Below are positions 1-11,404 of a stretch of 64,000 nucleotides of DNA, piece after piece. Position 1 is the stretch's first letter. Every line of letters begins with the position of its first letter. Under the pieces are notes generated by a model. It saw only the letters and a list, made by a program, of their open reading frames with translations, was not told the DNA's origin and ran no database searches. The stretch is from an uncultured Pelagibacteraceae bacterium. GTDB lineage: Bacteria > Pseudomonadota > Alphaproteobacteria > Pelagibacterales > Pelagibacteraceae. Position numbers and translations under genes: made by a program. The stretch lies in assembly GCA_902592935.1 (NCBI GenBank), contig CACJGD010000001.1:1-64000 (forward strand). Reading direction: 5' to 3'.

Positions 1-796
1 TTAAACAACTCGAAGTGTTTTTTATATTTAATTTTTTAATCTGAAATATGAAAAGATGATAAAAAGGAACTATTAAAAACATAAAATAATAAATTTCAAA
101 TTTCATTAAATACCCCACATAGATTAGTGAAATTATAAATACAGAGTAACAAATAGTTAAAAATTTTTTTGGATCATTTTTAAACTTAATTGAAGTTGAT
201 TTTACTCCTATAATTTCGTCATCTTTAATATCTTGAAATCCATAAATTGTGTCGTACCCGAGTGTCCAAAATATGGCCCCAATATAAAAAATGATTGGTG
301 TTAAAGAAATTTCATTTGATACCGATATCCAGGCTAAAATTAATCCGTAATTAAACGTTATACCTAAAAACAATTGTGGCCAATACGTAATTCTTTTCAT
401 TAGAGGGTATGTAAAAGCTAATGGCATAGATAACAAAGCCATTAATATTGTAAATTTATTAAAATTAACGAGTACTAGCAAAGCGATAACACATAAACTT
501 AATGCGTAGAAAGTTGCCAGTGATATAGATATTTTGTCAGATGCTATGGGTCTATTTTTTGTTCTTTCAACTTTTTTATCAAAATTTTTATCCACAATAT
601 CATTAACAATGCATCCTGCAGAACGCATTAAAATAGATCCGGATAAAAAGAGAAAACTAAAAAAAAAATAAGATGATAAATTTTTATTAAAATCATAAAC
701 AATTGTTAATCCCCAAATACATGGCCAAAATAAAAGCATGAAGCCAATTGGTTTTTTAAGTCTAGTAAGTTCTATAAATAAGTTTAATTGGTTCAT
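1..796 (-). CDS. ubiA: 4-hydroxybenzoate polyprenyltransferase UbiA (3' end outside window)
   Basis: Integral membrane prenyltransferase that attaches the polyprenyl tail to 4-hydroxybenzoate in ubiquinone synthesis. The reading frame starts at ATG 796 (MNQLNLFIELTRLKKPIG) and stays open to the window edge, giving 265 codons of a family that is usually about 285-290. Both Asp-rich prenyl-diphosphate motifs are visible: NDIVDKNFD near residue 64 and DTIYGFQDIKDD near residue 183. Hydrophobic segments fill the rest, as expected for a multi-pass enzyme. It is cut by the window edge, not degenerate. It diverges from the DUF2721 gene across 49 bp. Confidence 0.93.
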   Translation of the reverse strand, partial: MNQLNLFIELTRLKKPIGFMLLFWPCIWGLTIVYDFNKNLSSYFFFSFLFLSGSILMRSAGCIVNDIVDKNFDKKVERTKNRPIASDKISISLATFYALSLCVIALLVLVNFNKFTILMALLSMPLAFTYPLMKRITYWPQLFLGITFNYGLILAWISVSNEISLTPIIFYIGAIFWTLGYDTIYGFQDIKDDEIIGVKSTSIKFKNDPKKFLTICYSVFIISLIYVGYLMKFEIYYFMFLIVPFYHLFIFQIKKLNIKNTSSCL

Positions 797-845
797 AATT
801 TCCTTGTAAATAACAAAGGCTAGTTTCATAATCAAACTGATTCGT

Positions 846-1250
846 ATGAATATAGATTACACAGTCACGGCATTAATGTTTCCTGCAATTCCTCTGATGA
901 TGGCTGTTTATAGTAACAGGTTTCATTCTTTGAGTATATTAATTCGACAGCTCCATGATGAGCATGTTTATGAAAAACATATTCCTCCCGAATGGAAAAA
1001 GCAGTTTATTAATCTTAGTGGCAGAATAACTCTCTTAAGATGGACAATACTTTTTGCCTCATTTGGATTTCTTTTTAATATGTTGACTGTATTTGCTTTG
1101 TATCTTGATGAGGTTTTTTTGGCTCGTGTAATTTTTGGATCTTGCTGTCTATCTATGATTATATCTATAATTTTTTTTATTAGAGAAATTCAAATTTCAA
1201 CAAATGCACTTAAGCTACATATGTCAGATATGGATGTTGACGTTAATTAG
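846..1250 (+). CDS. DUF2721 family membrane protein
   Basis: Small membrane protein of unknown function, matching the DUF2721 pattern. It has an N-terminal hydrophobic segment with a Pro-rich turn (ALMFPAIPLMMAV), an amphipathic middle, then two adjacent membrane helices (about residues 64-85 and 91-113) followed by a short acidic tail. There is no catalytic motif. It diverges from ubiA, and its stop overlaps the stop of the convergent quinone reductase by 8 bp. The family call is from recalled pattern; no function is claimed. Confidence 0.75.
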   Translation: MNIDYTVTALMFPAIPLMMAVYSNRFHSLSILIRQLHDEHVYEKHIPPEWKKQFINLSGRITLLRWTILFASFGFLFNMLTVFALYLDEVFLARVIFGSCCLSMIISIIFFIREIQISTNALKLHMSDMDVDVN

Positions 1251-2217
1251 GAATTATTACAGCAGGTCCTAAAATTTTTCTTCCTTCAAGATCCTGATGA
1301 GCTTGAATAACTTCTTCTAACTTATACTTTTTAAAAATTTTAATCTTAACTTTACCAGAGCTAATTTTTTCAAACATTACTTTCGATGCTTCATCTAACT
1401 CTTCTCTTGTTGATAGGTATTGTTGCATTGATGGTCTCACAAGATAAAGACCTTTTGGTTGAATAACTTTTGGAACATTTATTTCAGATAATGGGCCTGA
1501 AGCATTTCCAAATGAAACCATCATTCCTCTAACTGCTAAACATTCAATAGATCCACCTAGTGTATCTTTACCAACACCATCAAAAACAACTGGAACGCCT
1601 TTACCATCAGTAATTTCTATAACTTTTTTTGCAAAATCTTCTTTGTTATAATTAATTACGTAATCATAACCATTTTTTCTAGCTATATTCACTTTTTTAT
1701 CAGAACCAACTGTACCAATAACACTACAACCCAAGCTTTTTGCCCATTGTCCAAAAATCTGACCAACACCACCAGCAGCCGCGTGAAATAAAATTGTTTC
1801 ACCTGGTTTAACTGGATAAGTTTTGTGTAAAAGATAAAAGGTTGTTAATCCTTTTGTCATTAAAGTTGCAGCGATCTCAAGATCAATACCATCTGGTATT
1901 TTTACTAAATTTTCAGTAGGATAGTTTCTGTGAGAACTATAAGAACCTAATGGAATACCTGCATAGGAAACTTTTTCACCAACTTTAAAATTTTTTACAT
2001 TTTTACCAACATCAGTAATGATACCAGCACCTTCTAAACCTAAACCAATTGGTAGTTTTAATGGGTACAACCCTGATCTATGGTAAGTATCAATGTAGTT
2101 AAGACCAATAGCCTTTTGTTCAATGGTTACTTGATCAGGTCCCGGCTTATCTAAAGAAATATCCTTAATCTCTAAAACCTCAGGTCCACCAGTTTTATTA
2201 ATTTCTACAGCTTTCAT
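1243..2217 (-). CDS. qor: NADPH:quinone oxidoreductase, zinc-free MDR family
   Basis: Cytosolic medium-chain dehydrogenase/reductase of the quinone oxidoreductase (crystallin zeta) type, 324 aa, the usual length. The N-terminal GroES-like half carries GLEGAGIITDVG, and the Rossmann half carries the NADPH loop AAAGGVGQIFGQWAK near residue 147. The zinc-ligand cysteines of true alcohol dehydrogenases are absent, which supports quinone or enone reduction. It lies 3 bp downstream of the pirin gene and is probably the last gene of a HAD-pirin-qor operon. The physiological substrate is not known. Confidence 0.9.
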   Translation of the reverse strand: MKAVEINKTGGPEVLEIKDISLDKPGPDQVTIEQKAIGLNYIDTYHRSGLYPLKLPIGLGLEGAGIITDVGKNVKNFKVGEKVSYAGIPLGSYSSHRNYPTENLVKIPDGIDLEIAATLMTKGLTTFYLLHKTYPVKPGETILFHAAAGGVGQIFGQWAKSLGCSVIGTVGSDKKVNIARKNGYDYVINYNKEDFAKKVIEITDGKGVPVVFDGVGKDTLGGSIECLAVRGMMVSFGNASGPLSEINVPKVIQPKGLYLVRPSMQQYLSTREELDEASKVMFEKISSGKVKIKIFKKYKLEEVIQAHQDLEGRKILGPAVIIPN

Positions 2218-2220
2218 AAT

Positions 2221-3057
2221 TTATTTTACAAAGGTACCATTATGATAATCTTGAACTGCTTGCAAGATTTCTGCTTTAGTATTCATCACAAATGGTCCTC
2301 CTCTAGCTATTTCTTCATTAATTGGCTTACCTGAAATTAATAAAAATTTAGTATTTGATTTAGCTTTAATACTTAAGTTTTCACCTTTAGTTAGTAAAAT
2401 TAAAGTACTGTCTATAACTTTATCATGTCTATTTTTACCGATTTCAATTTCACCTTTAACTAAATAAATAAAAGTATTATGGGTAGCTGGTAATTTAAAA
2501 TTAAATTTTTTGTCTTTTTTAAGCTCAACATCAAAATAAACTGGTTCAACATTATGACTTTTTACTGGTCCTTCGGCTGTTTCAAATTTACCAGCTATTA
2601 CTTTTACTTGTTTATCATTATCTTTATGAATACTCATTTTATCTGCATCAATATAAATATATTCAGGTTTACTCATTTTTAATTTTGCAGGCATGTTTAT
2701 CCATAATTGAAATCCATGAAGTTTACCTTCCTTCATAGCTGGCATCTCTGAATGAATAATTCCACTTCCTGTTTTCATCCATTGAACATCTCCTGCAGTC
2801 ATTTTTCCTTTACCACCTGTGCTATCTTTATGCTCAAAATCTCCAGCTAACATATAAGTGACTGTTTCTATTCCTCTATGAGGATGGGGTGGAAAACCAG
2901 CTATATAATCTTTGCTATTTTCTGATCCAAACTCATCTAACATTAAGAAAGGGTCAAAGTAATTTGGCTCAACACCAATACTTCTTTTTAATTTTACTCC
3001 AGCACCGTCAGATGTTGGAACAGGGTCGACAATTTTACTGACTTCAATATTTTTCAT
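2221..3057 (-). CDS. Pirin family protein
   Basis: Bicupin of the pirin family, 278 aa. The N-terminal cupin shows the metal-site pattern PHPHRGIETVTY (about residues 57-68) followed by SGIIHSEMP, giving the three His and one Glu that bind Fe in pirins. The C-terminal pirin domain ends with RGGPFVMNT. Bacterial pirins have been reported as quercetinases or as redox-sensitive regulators, and sequence alone does not decide between these. It sits between a HAD hydrolase and a quinone reductase on the same strand, which suggests handling of small quinones or aromatic compounds (inference). Confidence 0.92.
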   Translation of the reverse strand: MKNIEVSKIVDPVPTSDGAGVKLKRSIGVEPNYFDPFLMLDEFGSENSKDYIAGFPPHPHRGIETVTYMLAGDFEHKDSTGGKGKMTAGDVQWMKTGSGIIHSEMPAMKEGKLHGFQLWINMPAKLKMSKPEYIYIDADKMSIHKDNDKQVKVIAGKFETAEGPVKSHNVEPVYFDVELKKDKKFNFKLPATHNTFIYLVKGEIEIGKNRHDKVIDSTLILLTKGENLSIKAKSNTKFLLISGKPINEEIARGGPFVMNTKAEILQAVQDYHNGTFVK

Positions 3058-3077
3058 ATTTCATACATAAGAATTTT

Positions 3078-3740
3078 TTATATTATATCAAGTAACTTAC
3101 TAAGGTCTTTGATTTGATGTTTTGGTAAATAATCTAGATTATCAAAATTATTATTATTTCTATTTACCCAAATAGAATTATAACCATAGTTTCCACCGCC
3201 AGACACATCCCAAGTATTTGCACTTAAAAATACCACTTCTTTTTTTTGAATTTGATATTTTTTAATTGGCATATCATAGACTTTAGAGTTTGGCTTATAA
3301 ATTCCAACTTCTTCAATAGAAAAAAGATCATCAAATATATTTTCTAAATTATTACTCGCAACTAATTGAGTAAGAAGGGCAGGAGTGCCATTTGATAGAA
3401 TTGCAAGTTTTAAGTTTTTTTCTTTAAGTTTTTTTAAAACTTTAGGTACTTCTTTAAATGGTGAAAGAATTTTATAAAGATCTAATAATTCATTTCTCAT
3501 AGAAGAGTCTATTTCAAAAGCTTTCATTGATTTATCTAAACTATCCTCTGTCACTTGCCAAAAGTCTTTATGTCTTTTCATTAAACTTCGAAGCCAGGTA
3601 TATTCCAATTGTGTAGTTCTCCAATAATTGGCAAAACCTTCCCACTTATCACCAATTTTATCTTTGCATTTCTCAGCAGCTGAATTGACATCAAATAAAG
3701 TGCCATAAGCATCAAAAATTATTGCTTTAATATTTTTCAT
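3078..3740 (-). CDS. HAD superfamily hydrolase, type II 2-haloacid dehalogenase-like
   Basis: Cytosolic hydrolase of the HAD superfamily, 220 aa. Motif I is FDAYGTLFDV (nucleophile Asp9), motif II is LSNGTPALL, and motif III/IV is YKPNSKVYD then VFLSANTWDVSGG. The SxNxWDxxG pattern is typical of L-2-haloacid dehalogenases, so the substrate may be a 2-haloacid, though many such proteins have other substrates. It is the first gene of the HAD-pirin-qor group. Its ATG is only 16 bp from that of the divergent rsmE, so its promoter must lie partly inside rsmE. Confidence 0.88.
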   Translation of the reverse strand: MKNIKAIIFDAYGTLFDVNSAAEKCKDKIGDKWEGFANYWRTTQLEYTWLRSLMKRHKDFWQVTEDSLDKSMKAFEIDSSMRNELLDLYKILSPFKEVPKVLKKLKEKNLKLAILSNGTPALLTQLVASNNLENIFDDLFSIEEVGIYKPNSKVYDMPIKKYQIQKKEVVFLSANTWDVSGGGNYGYNSIWVNRNNNNFDNLDYLPKHQIKDLSKLLDII

Positions 3741-3756
3741 AAACTAACTTATCATA

Positions 3757-4455
3757 ATGAGTAACATTAGATTATTTTATTCAAAAAGTTTATCTCTTAA
3801 TTTGACTGATAAACTTGATAGATCTCAATCTCACTATGTTTCAAAAGTTATGAGACTTAAAGAGAAAGAATTTTTTTCTCTTTTTAATATTAGTGGAGAA
3901 TGGGAAGCGAAAATCTTAAATATCACAAAAAGTATAGTTGAATTTAATGTTACTAAACAATTAAGACAGAAAGAAAATACCAAAGATCTCTGGCTGGCTT
4001 TCTCTCCTATTAAATCAAATTACTTTAATTTCATGATACAAAAAGCTACAGAGCTTGGTGTAACTAAGTTTTCACCAATCATTTTTGATAGAACGATTGT
4101 TAGAAAGATAAATAAAAAGAGATTGGAAAAAGTAATCATAGAAGCTGCTGAACAATCAAACAGAATAACTGTTCCAGTAATTGAGGAGCCTCAGAAATTA
4201 AAAAATTTTCTATGTAATGATATGGATTTAATATTTACTGACCTTAATACTGCAAATACAAAAATTGATCTTAAAAAGTTAACGGCAAAGCCCATTTGCG
4301 TAATCATAGGACCTGAAGGAGATTTTTCTGAGGAGGAAAGAGAAGAGATTCTCAAATATAACGGTGTTCAGCCTATTAAAATCAATGAAAACATCTTAAG
4401 ATCTGAAACGGCTGTTATTTCTGCTTTATCGATCATAAATTACGCTATTATTTGA
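3757..4455 (+). CDS. rsmE: 16S rRNA m3U1498 methyltransferase RsmE
   Basis: SPOUT-class methyltransferase that methylates U1498 of 16S rRNA, 232 aa. An N-terminal PUA-like domain is followed by the knotted AdoMet site, with IGPEGDFSEEE near residue 186 and the C-terminal NENILRSETAVISAL that matches the family signature around LRxETA. It stands alone on the plus strand between the divergent HAD gene and the cytochrome oxidase operon. Confidence 0.93.
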   Translation: MSNIRLFYSKSLSLNLTDKLDRSQSHYVSKVMRLKEKEFFSLFNISGEWEAKILNITKSIVEFNVTKQLRQKENTKDLWLAFSPIKSNYFNFMIQKATELGVTKFSPIIFDRTIVRKINKKRLEKVIIEAAEQSNRITVPVIEEPQKLKNFLCNDMDLIFTDLNTANTKIDLKKLTAKPICVIIGPEGDFSEEEREEILKYNGVQPIKINENILRSETAVISALSIINYAII

Positions 4456-4516
4456 TATTTTGTCGCTAAAAGTAAAAGTGTATTTTTTTAAAAGAGGCTC
4501 TATATAGGGTTAAAAA

Positions 4517-6968
<2,452 letters not shown>

Positions 6969-6997
6969 GAGTAATAAGATTTTTTAACTTTGAATAA

Positions 6998-7909
6998 ATG
7001 ATTAAGTCTAAATTAAAAAATAGAAATTTAACTCAAGAAGACGCCTTTAATTTATCTGAATTATTCAAATTAATGAAACCGAGAGTAATGTCTTTGGTTA
7101 TCTTCACATGCGCAGTTGGTTTATTAATGGCTCCGAATGTTATTCCAACAAAAGATGCAATTATTGGGATAATTTTAGTTTCTATTGGTGCAGGAGCAGC
7201 TGGAGCTTTAAATATGTGGTACGAGTCCGATTTAGATGCATTAATGACGAGAACTTGTTTAAGACCGATCCCGACAGGTAAAATTAATAAAAATCAAGCA
7301 TTAATGTTTGGCATTTCTCTTTCAATATTCTCTGTAATTGCACTAGATTATTATTCAAACAGAATATCAGCTAGTTTATTACTCTTCACGATTTTGTTTT
7401 ATGTGTTCGTTTATACAATTTGGTTGAAGCGAAAAACTCCACAGAACATAGTAATTGGAGGAGCTGCAGGAGCATTGCCTCCAGTGATTGGCTGGACTAT
7501 AGCCACTAATTCTTTAACTTTTGAACCAATCACATTCTTTTTAATAATATTCTTTTGGACACCTTCACATTTTTGGGCCTTAAGTTTGTATAAATCTGAT
7601 GATTATAAAAAGGCCAAAATTCCAATGCTTCCAATAACAAGTGGTGTTGAGAGCACAAAATTAAATATATTTGTTTATTCTTTAACGATGTTACCTGTAA
7701 TTATCTTACCCTATGTAATTGGTTTTGTGGGTATAACTTTTTTAATTCCATCATTAATTTTGACAATTTATTATAATTATTTATGTTTCGAGCTTTATAA
7801 ATTTAAAAAAAACAAATTTGATGCAAAAAAAGCAAAATCAATCTTTGGATATTCAATTTTATATTTGTTTTTAATTTTTGTTCTTTTTTTAATTGATAAA
7901 ATTTTATGA
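6998..7909 (+). CDS. ctaB: Protohaem IX farnesyltransferase (haem O synthase)
   Basis: Membrane prenyltransferase of the UbiA superfamily that converts haem B to haem O for the oxidase, 303 aa. The Asp-rich motif is NMWYESDLDALMTRTCLRP, with Asn72, Asp78 and Asp80, followed by the PTGKI signature of haem O synthases. About eight membrane helices are visible. It sits 29 bp after ctaD, and its TGA stop overlaps the start of the next small gene (ATGA). Confidence 0.97.
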   Translation: MIKSKLKNRNLTQEDAFNLSELFKLMKPRVMSLVIFTCAVGLLMAPNVIPTKDAIIGIILVSIGAGAAGALNMWYESDLDALMTRTCLRPIPTGKINKNQALMFGISLSIFSVIALDYYSNRISASLLLFTILFYVFVYTIWLKRKTPQNIVIGGAAGALPPVIGWTIATNSLTFEPITFFLIIFFWTPSHFWALSLYKSDDYKKAKIPMLPITSGVESTKLNIFVYSLTMLPVIILPYVIGFVGITFLIPSLILTIYYNYLCFELYKFKKNKFDAKKAKSIFGYSILYLFLIFVLFLIDKIL

Positions 7910-8031
7910 TAACACCTGACAAAAAAACAAAGAAAAAAAATATTCTAACTGCAATAGCAATTTTGGCATTTATGGTATTTTTATTTGTTTTTACTTTATA
8001 TAATGTTGGAGTATTTGATAGACAGATATGA
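7906..8031 (+). CDS. 41-residue single-helix membrane protein in the oxidase operon
   Basis: A 41-codon frame fits exactly between ctaB and ctaG. Its ATG overlaps the ctaB stop (ATGA) and its TGA overlaps the ctaG start, which is strong positional evidence that it is translated. The product has a basic N-terminus (TPDKKTKKKN) and one membrane helix, about residues 13-33 (ILTAIAILAFMVFLFVFTLY), then a short polar tail ending FDRQI. Alphaproteobacterial oxidase operons often carry a small membrane protein (CoxF-like) at this place, so a role in oxidase assembly is likely, but homology is not shown. Confidence 0.8.
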   Translation: MITPDKKTKKKNILTAIAILAFMVFLFVFTLYNVGVFDRQI

Positions 8032-8561
8032 TGAAAAGTAAAACATTAACTCCTTTACTTTTGGCTGGAATTTTCGTCTTAATGTTAGGATTGTCTTTTG
8101 CAGCAGTTCCTTTGTATGATTTGTTTTGTAGAGTTACTGGTTTTGGTGGAACTACTCAGGTATCTAAAGAAGCCCCAAAAGTAGTATTAGATAAGGTTGT
8201 AAGCGTTAGGTTTGATACAAATGTTAATAATCTTGAATGGGATTTTAAGGCAAAGTCAAATGTTATTGACGTAAAAGTTGGTCAGGTAAACAAAATAGAG
8301 TTTGAAGTAGAAAATTATAGTGATGACACTACTTACGGAGTAGCGAGTTTCAATGTTTCACCTGCTAGTTTTGGTAAATATTACAGCAAATTAGGATGCT
8401 TTTGTTTTGAAAAACAAGAGTTGAAAGCTGGTGAGAAAGCTACTTTCGTAATGACTTTTTATTTAGACCCTGAACTAGTTAATGATCCCACAACAAAAAA
8501 TTTACAAGATGTAACCATGTCGTATACTTTTTTCTCGACAGATTACTATAAACAATCATAA
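8028..8561 (+). CDS. ctaG: Cytochrome c oxidase assembly protein CtaG (Cox11)
   Basis: Copper chaperone that delivers Cu to the CuB site of subunit I. One N-terminal membrane helix (about 8-29) anchors a periplasmic immunoglobulin-like domain. The conserved Cys34 in FCRVTGFGGTTQ and the copper-binding CFCF motif (Cys124, Cys126) are present. Two tandem ATG codons (8028 and 8031) are possible starts, and both overlap the TGA of the small upstream gene. Confidence 0.96.
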   Translation: MMKSKTLTPLLLAGIFVLMLGLSFAAVPLYDLFCRVTGFGGTTQVSKEAPKVVLDKVVSVRFDTNVNNLEWDFKAKSNVIDVKVGQVNKIEFEVENYSDDTTYGVASFNVSPASFGKYYSKLGCFCFEKQELKAGEKATFVMTFYLDPELVNDPTTKNLQDVTMSYTFFSTDYYKQS

Positions 8562-8569
8562 TCAGCAAA

Positions 8570-9358
8570 ATGTCAGCAGAAAAAAAACACGATTATCACT
8601 TAGTTGATCCAAGCCCTTGGCCAATCTATACATCATTTGCATGTTTGGTATTAGCAATAGGTGCAATTTTTTATATGCATAACGGGATTTCTTGGGGAAT
8701 GTATCTTGGTTTGGCTTTATTAATTTATGGTGCTTATATGTGGTTTAGAGATGTTGTAATTGAAGCTGAGCATCAAGGGCATCATACGCCAGTTGTTCAA
8801 ATTCATCACAGATATGGAATGACTTTGTTCATTGCCTCAGAGGTAATGTTCTTTGTTGCGTGGTTCTGGGCATACTTTGATATAAGTTTATTTCCAAACG
8901 AATTTGTTGGAAATGTATGGCCACCAAAAGACATAGAAACTTTTGATCCATGGGATATACCTCTTATAAATACATTAGTATTGTTGCTTTCTGGAACAAC
9001 TGTAACTTGGGCACACCATTCATTATTAGAAGATGACAGAAAAGGTTTTATTCAGGGACTAACATTAACAGTTATTCTTGGTTTCTTTTTTACATTGCTG
9101 CAAGCATATGAATACCATCATGCTACTTTTACATACTCGGGCCATATTTACGGTGCAGTCTTTTATATGGCTACAGGTTTTCATGGTTTTCACGTAATAA
9201 TTGGAACAATATTTTTGGCTGTATGTTTGTGGAGAGGAAGACTTGGTCATTTCACAAAAGATCATCATTTTGGATTTGAAGCAGCTGCTTGGTACTGGCA
9301 TTTTGTTGACGTCGTGTGGCTCTTCTTATTTGCTGCAATATATATTTGGGGAAGTTAA
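8570..9358 (+). CDS. ctaE: Cytochrome c oxidase subunit III
   Basis: Subunit III of the aa3 oxidase, 262 aa with seven membrane helices, which stabilises the active site and proton uptake. Typical landmarks are FWAYFDISLFPNE, TVTWAHHSLLE, GFHGFHVIIGTIFL and the C-terminal AWYWHFVDVVWLFLFAAIY. The gene follows ctaG after 8 bp in the canonical alphaproteobacterial order. Confidence 0.98.
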   Translation: MSAEKKHDYHLVDPSPWPIYTSFACLVLAIGAIFYMHNGISWGMYLGLALLIYGAYMWFRDVVIEAEHQGHHTPVVQIHHRYGMTLFIASEVMFFVAWFWAYFDISLFPNEFVGNVWPPKDIETFDPWDIPLINTLVLLLSGTTVTWAHHSLLEDDRKGFIQGLTLTVILGFFFTLLQAYEYHHATFTYSGHIYGAVFYMATGFHGFHVIIGTIFLAVCLWRGRLGHFTKDHHFGFEAAAWYWHFVDVVWLFLFAAIYIWGS

Positions 9359-9367
9359 TATTTATCC

Positions 9368-10021
9368 TTGAAGAATAAATTTCTATTTTCAGTATTTGTT
9401 TATTTTATTATTTTAACTCTTCTATCCCTAGGGTTTTGGCAAATTTATAGATTAAATTGGAAATTAGAATTAATTGAGCAAATAGAAAATTCTTTAAAAA
9501 ACGACCCAGTGGAATTATCCAACATTGAAAAAAAAAACTATCTTAGAATAAAGACAAGTGGAGATATTGATTTTGACAAACAAATTTACTTGTACAATTT
9601 AAATGATGCAGGGAAACCTGGATTTGAGGTAATTAATCCAATAAAAATTGGTGATGAAAATTACTTAGTGAATAGGGGATGGATACCTTTTGAAAAAAAA
9701 GACCTACCTGAACTAAATTTAGTTGATCAAAATCAAATAGTCGGCACTCTTATGCTACAAACTAAACCAAGTACATTCAAGCCTGAAAATGATATTGAAA
9801 AAAATTATTGGTTTACTTTGGATAGAGAAGATATTTTAAAATTTACTGGTAGAAATTTTTCAGAGTATGTCATTTATTTAAACGGTGATTATAAAATTCC
9901 AAAACCAAGAGTGATTACTGCTAAAATTTCAAATAATCATAAGAAGTATGCAATTACTTGGTTTTCTATGGCGATTTCAATTCTTTTAATATATTTATAT
10001 TTTAGGAAAAAAAATTATTAA
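9368..10021 (+). CDS. SURF1 family oxidase assembly protein (TTG start)
   Basis: Inner-membrane protein that helps insert haem a into cytochrome oxidase, 217 aa. Two membrane helices bracket a periplasmic domain (about residues 5-25 and 192-212). SURF1 signatures include LGFWQIYRLNWK, YLYNLNDAGKPGFEVINP and VNRGWIPFE. There is no in-frame ATG before the first helix, so the start is TTG at 9368, 9 bp after ctaE. A weak start fits an assembly factor needed in small amounts (inference). The stop is directly followed by the ATG of thrC. Confidence 0.93.
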   Translation: MKNKFLFSVFVYFIILTLLSLGFWQIYRLNWKLELIEQIENSLKNDPVELSNIEKKNYLRIKTSGDIDFDKQIYLYNLNDAGKPGFEVINPIKIGDENYLVNRGWIPFEKKDLPELNLVDQNQIVGTLMLQTKPSTFKPENDIEKNYWFTLDREDILKFTGRNFSEYVIYLNGDYKIPKPRVITAKISNNHKKYAITWFSMAISILLIYLYFRKKNY

Positions 10022-11404
10022 ATGAGATACGTAAGTACAAGAGACACATCAAAAACCTTTGAATTTAAAGACGTTTTCATTAAAGGTCTTGCCGATGATG
10101 GAGGTTTATTTATTCCAGAAGCATTAGTGAAATATGGGGAAAATGAAATTAGAGATTTAAAAAAACTTAGTTATTCAGAGTTAGCAAAAAAAATTGTTTA
10201 TCCATTTATTGGTAATTTTATGTCTGAATCTGAAATGAGTAAAATTATTGATAAATCTTACTCTACATTTAGAAAAGATAACGTTGTAAATTTCATAAAG
10301 CTTGGAGACAAAACAGTATTAGAATTATTTCATGGCCCTACCCTAGCTTTTAAAGACGTTGCCATGCAACTTTTAGGTAATTTTTACGAATATTACCTAA
10401 ACAATGAAAATCAAAAAATTAATATTGTTGTTGCCACATCTGGAGATACTGGTGCTGCAGCAATTGATGCAATTAAAGGTAAAAAAAATGTTAATATTTT
10501 TGTGCTTCATCCAGATAATCGTGTTTCACCAGTGCAAAGAAAATTAATGACGACAGGTAAATATGAGAATGTATTTAATATAGCTATAAAGGGAAATTTT
10601 GATGATTGTCAAAACCTAGTTAAATCTATGTTTGCAGATAAGCAGTTTTCAAATGATATCAAAATGTCAGGGGTAAATTCTATTAATTGGGCGAGAATTA
10701 TTGCTCAAAGTGTTTATTATTTTTATAGTTATTTATTAGTTGAAAATACAGAAGAACCAACAAATTTTTCAGTACCAACAGGAAATTTTGGAGATGTTTA
10801 TGCTGGATATTTAGCCAAAAAAATGGGCTTGCCTATAAATAAATTAATTGTTGCAACTAATCAAAACGACATTTTACACAGGGCAATATCAAAAGGTAGT
10901 TATGAGGCGGAAAAGGTTTCAGAAACTATTTCTCCTAGTATGGATATTCAAATAGCTAGTAATTTTGAGAGACTTATATTCGATCTTAATAATGAGGATG
11001 ATAAACAGACTTCATTAGATATGAAAAATATTAAAGAGAATGGAAAATATTTAATTGATGAGGATAAATTAAATAAAATTAGAGAAAATTTTTTATCAGC
11101 TAGTCTGAGTGAGAATGAGACTTTGGAGGTTATTAAAAAGGTGTATGAAAAATTTTCTGTAGTTTTAGATCCACACACAGCAATTGGATATGGTGCTTTC
11201 GACAAACACAATCTAAGAGGAAATAATATTGTACTAGCAACTGCACATCCATGTAAATTTCCTGATGCTGTTTCTAAAGCTATTAATTTAAAATCTGATT
11301 TACCAAAAGAACTTGAGTTTATTTTGAATGAAAAAGAAGATTATGATATAGTAGAAAATAATTTAGAAAAAATTAAAAACTATATTATAGGTAAAATAAA
11401 ATGA
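10022..11404 (+). CDS. thrC: Threonine synthase
   Basis: PLP enzyme converting O-phosphohomoserine to threonine, 460 aa, of the long class found in alphaproteobacteria and yeast. The PLP lysine is Lys111 in GPTLAFKDVAMQ, and the phosphate-cradle region TSGDTGAAAIDAI follows. It begins with no gap after the SURF1 stop and overlaps the peroxiredoxin start by 4 bp. The partner thrB lies about 0.9 kb away on the other strand. Confidence 0.96.
   Translation: MRYVSTRDTSKTFEFKDVFIKGLADDGGLFIPEALVKYGENEIRDLKKLSYSELAKKIVYPFIGNFMSESEMSKIIDKSYSTFRKDNVVNFIKLGDKTVLELFHGPTLAFKDVAMQLLGNFYEYYLNNENQKINIVVATSGDTGAAAIDAIKGKKNVNIFVLHPDNRVSPVQRKLMTTGKYENVFNIAIKGNFDDCQNLVKSMFADKQFSNDIKMSGVNSINWARIIAQSVYYFYSYLLVENTEEPTNFSVPTGNFGDVYAGYLAKKMGLPINKLIVATNQNDILHRAISKGSYEAEKVSETISPSMDIQIASNFERLIFDLNNEDDKQTSLDMKNIKENGKYLIDEDKLNKIRENFLSASLSENETLEVIKKVYEKFSVVLDPHTAIGYGAFDKHNLRGNNIVLATAHPCKFPDAVSKAINLKSDLPKELEFILNEKEDYDIVENNLEKIKNYIIGKIK

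Noticed and set aside
1..796. ubiA as a truncated pseudogene
   Set aside because: The frame is intact and runs off the window edge; both Asp-rich motifs are present.
4456..4516. Promoter of the cytochrome oxidase operon
   Set aside because: TATATA at 4501 would place the start only a few bases before the ATG, and no matching -35 with good spacing was found; the true promoter could not be assigned.
9065..9301. Open reading frame of 78 codons antisense to ctaE
   Set aside because: Lies wholly inside a well-supported gene, has no family resemblance, and is typical of antisense shadows; the same applies to the other antisense frames in carB, smc, ispH and uvrB.
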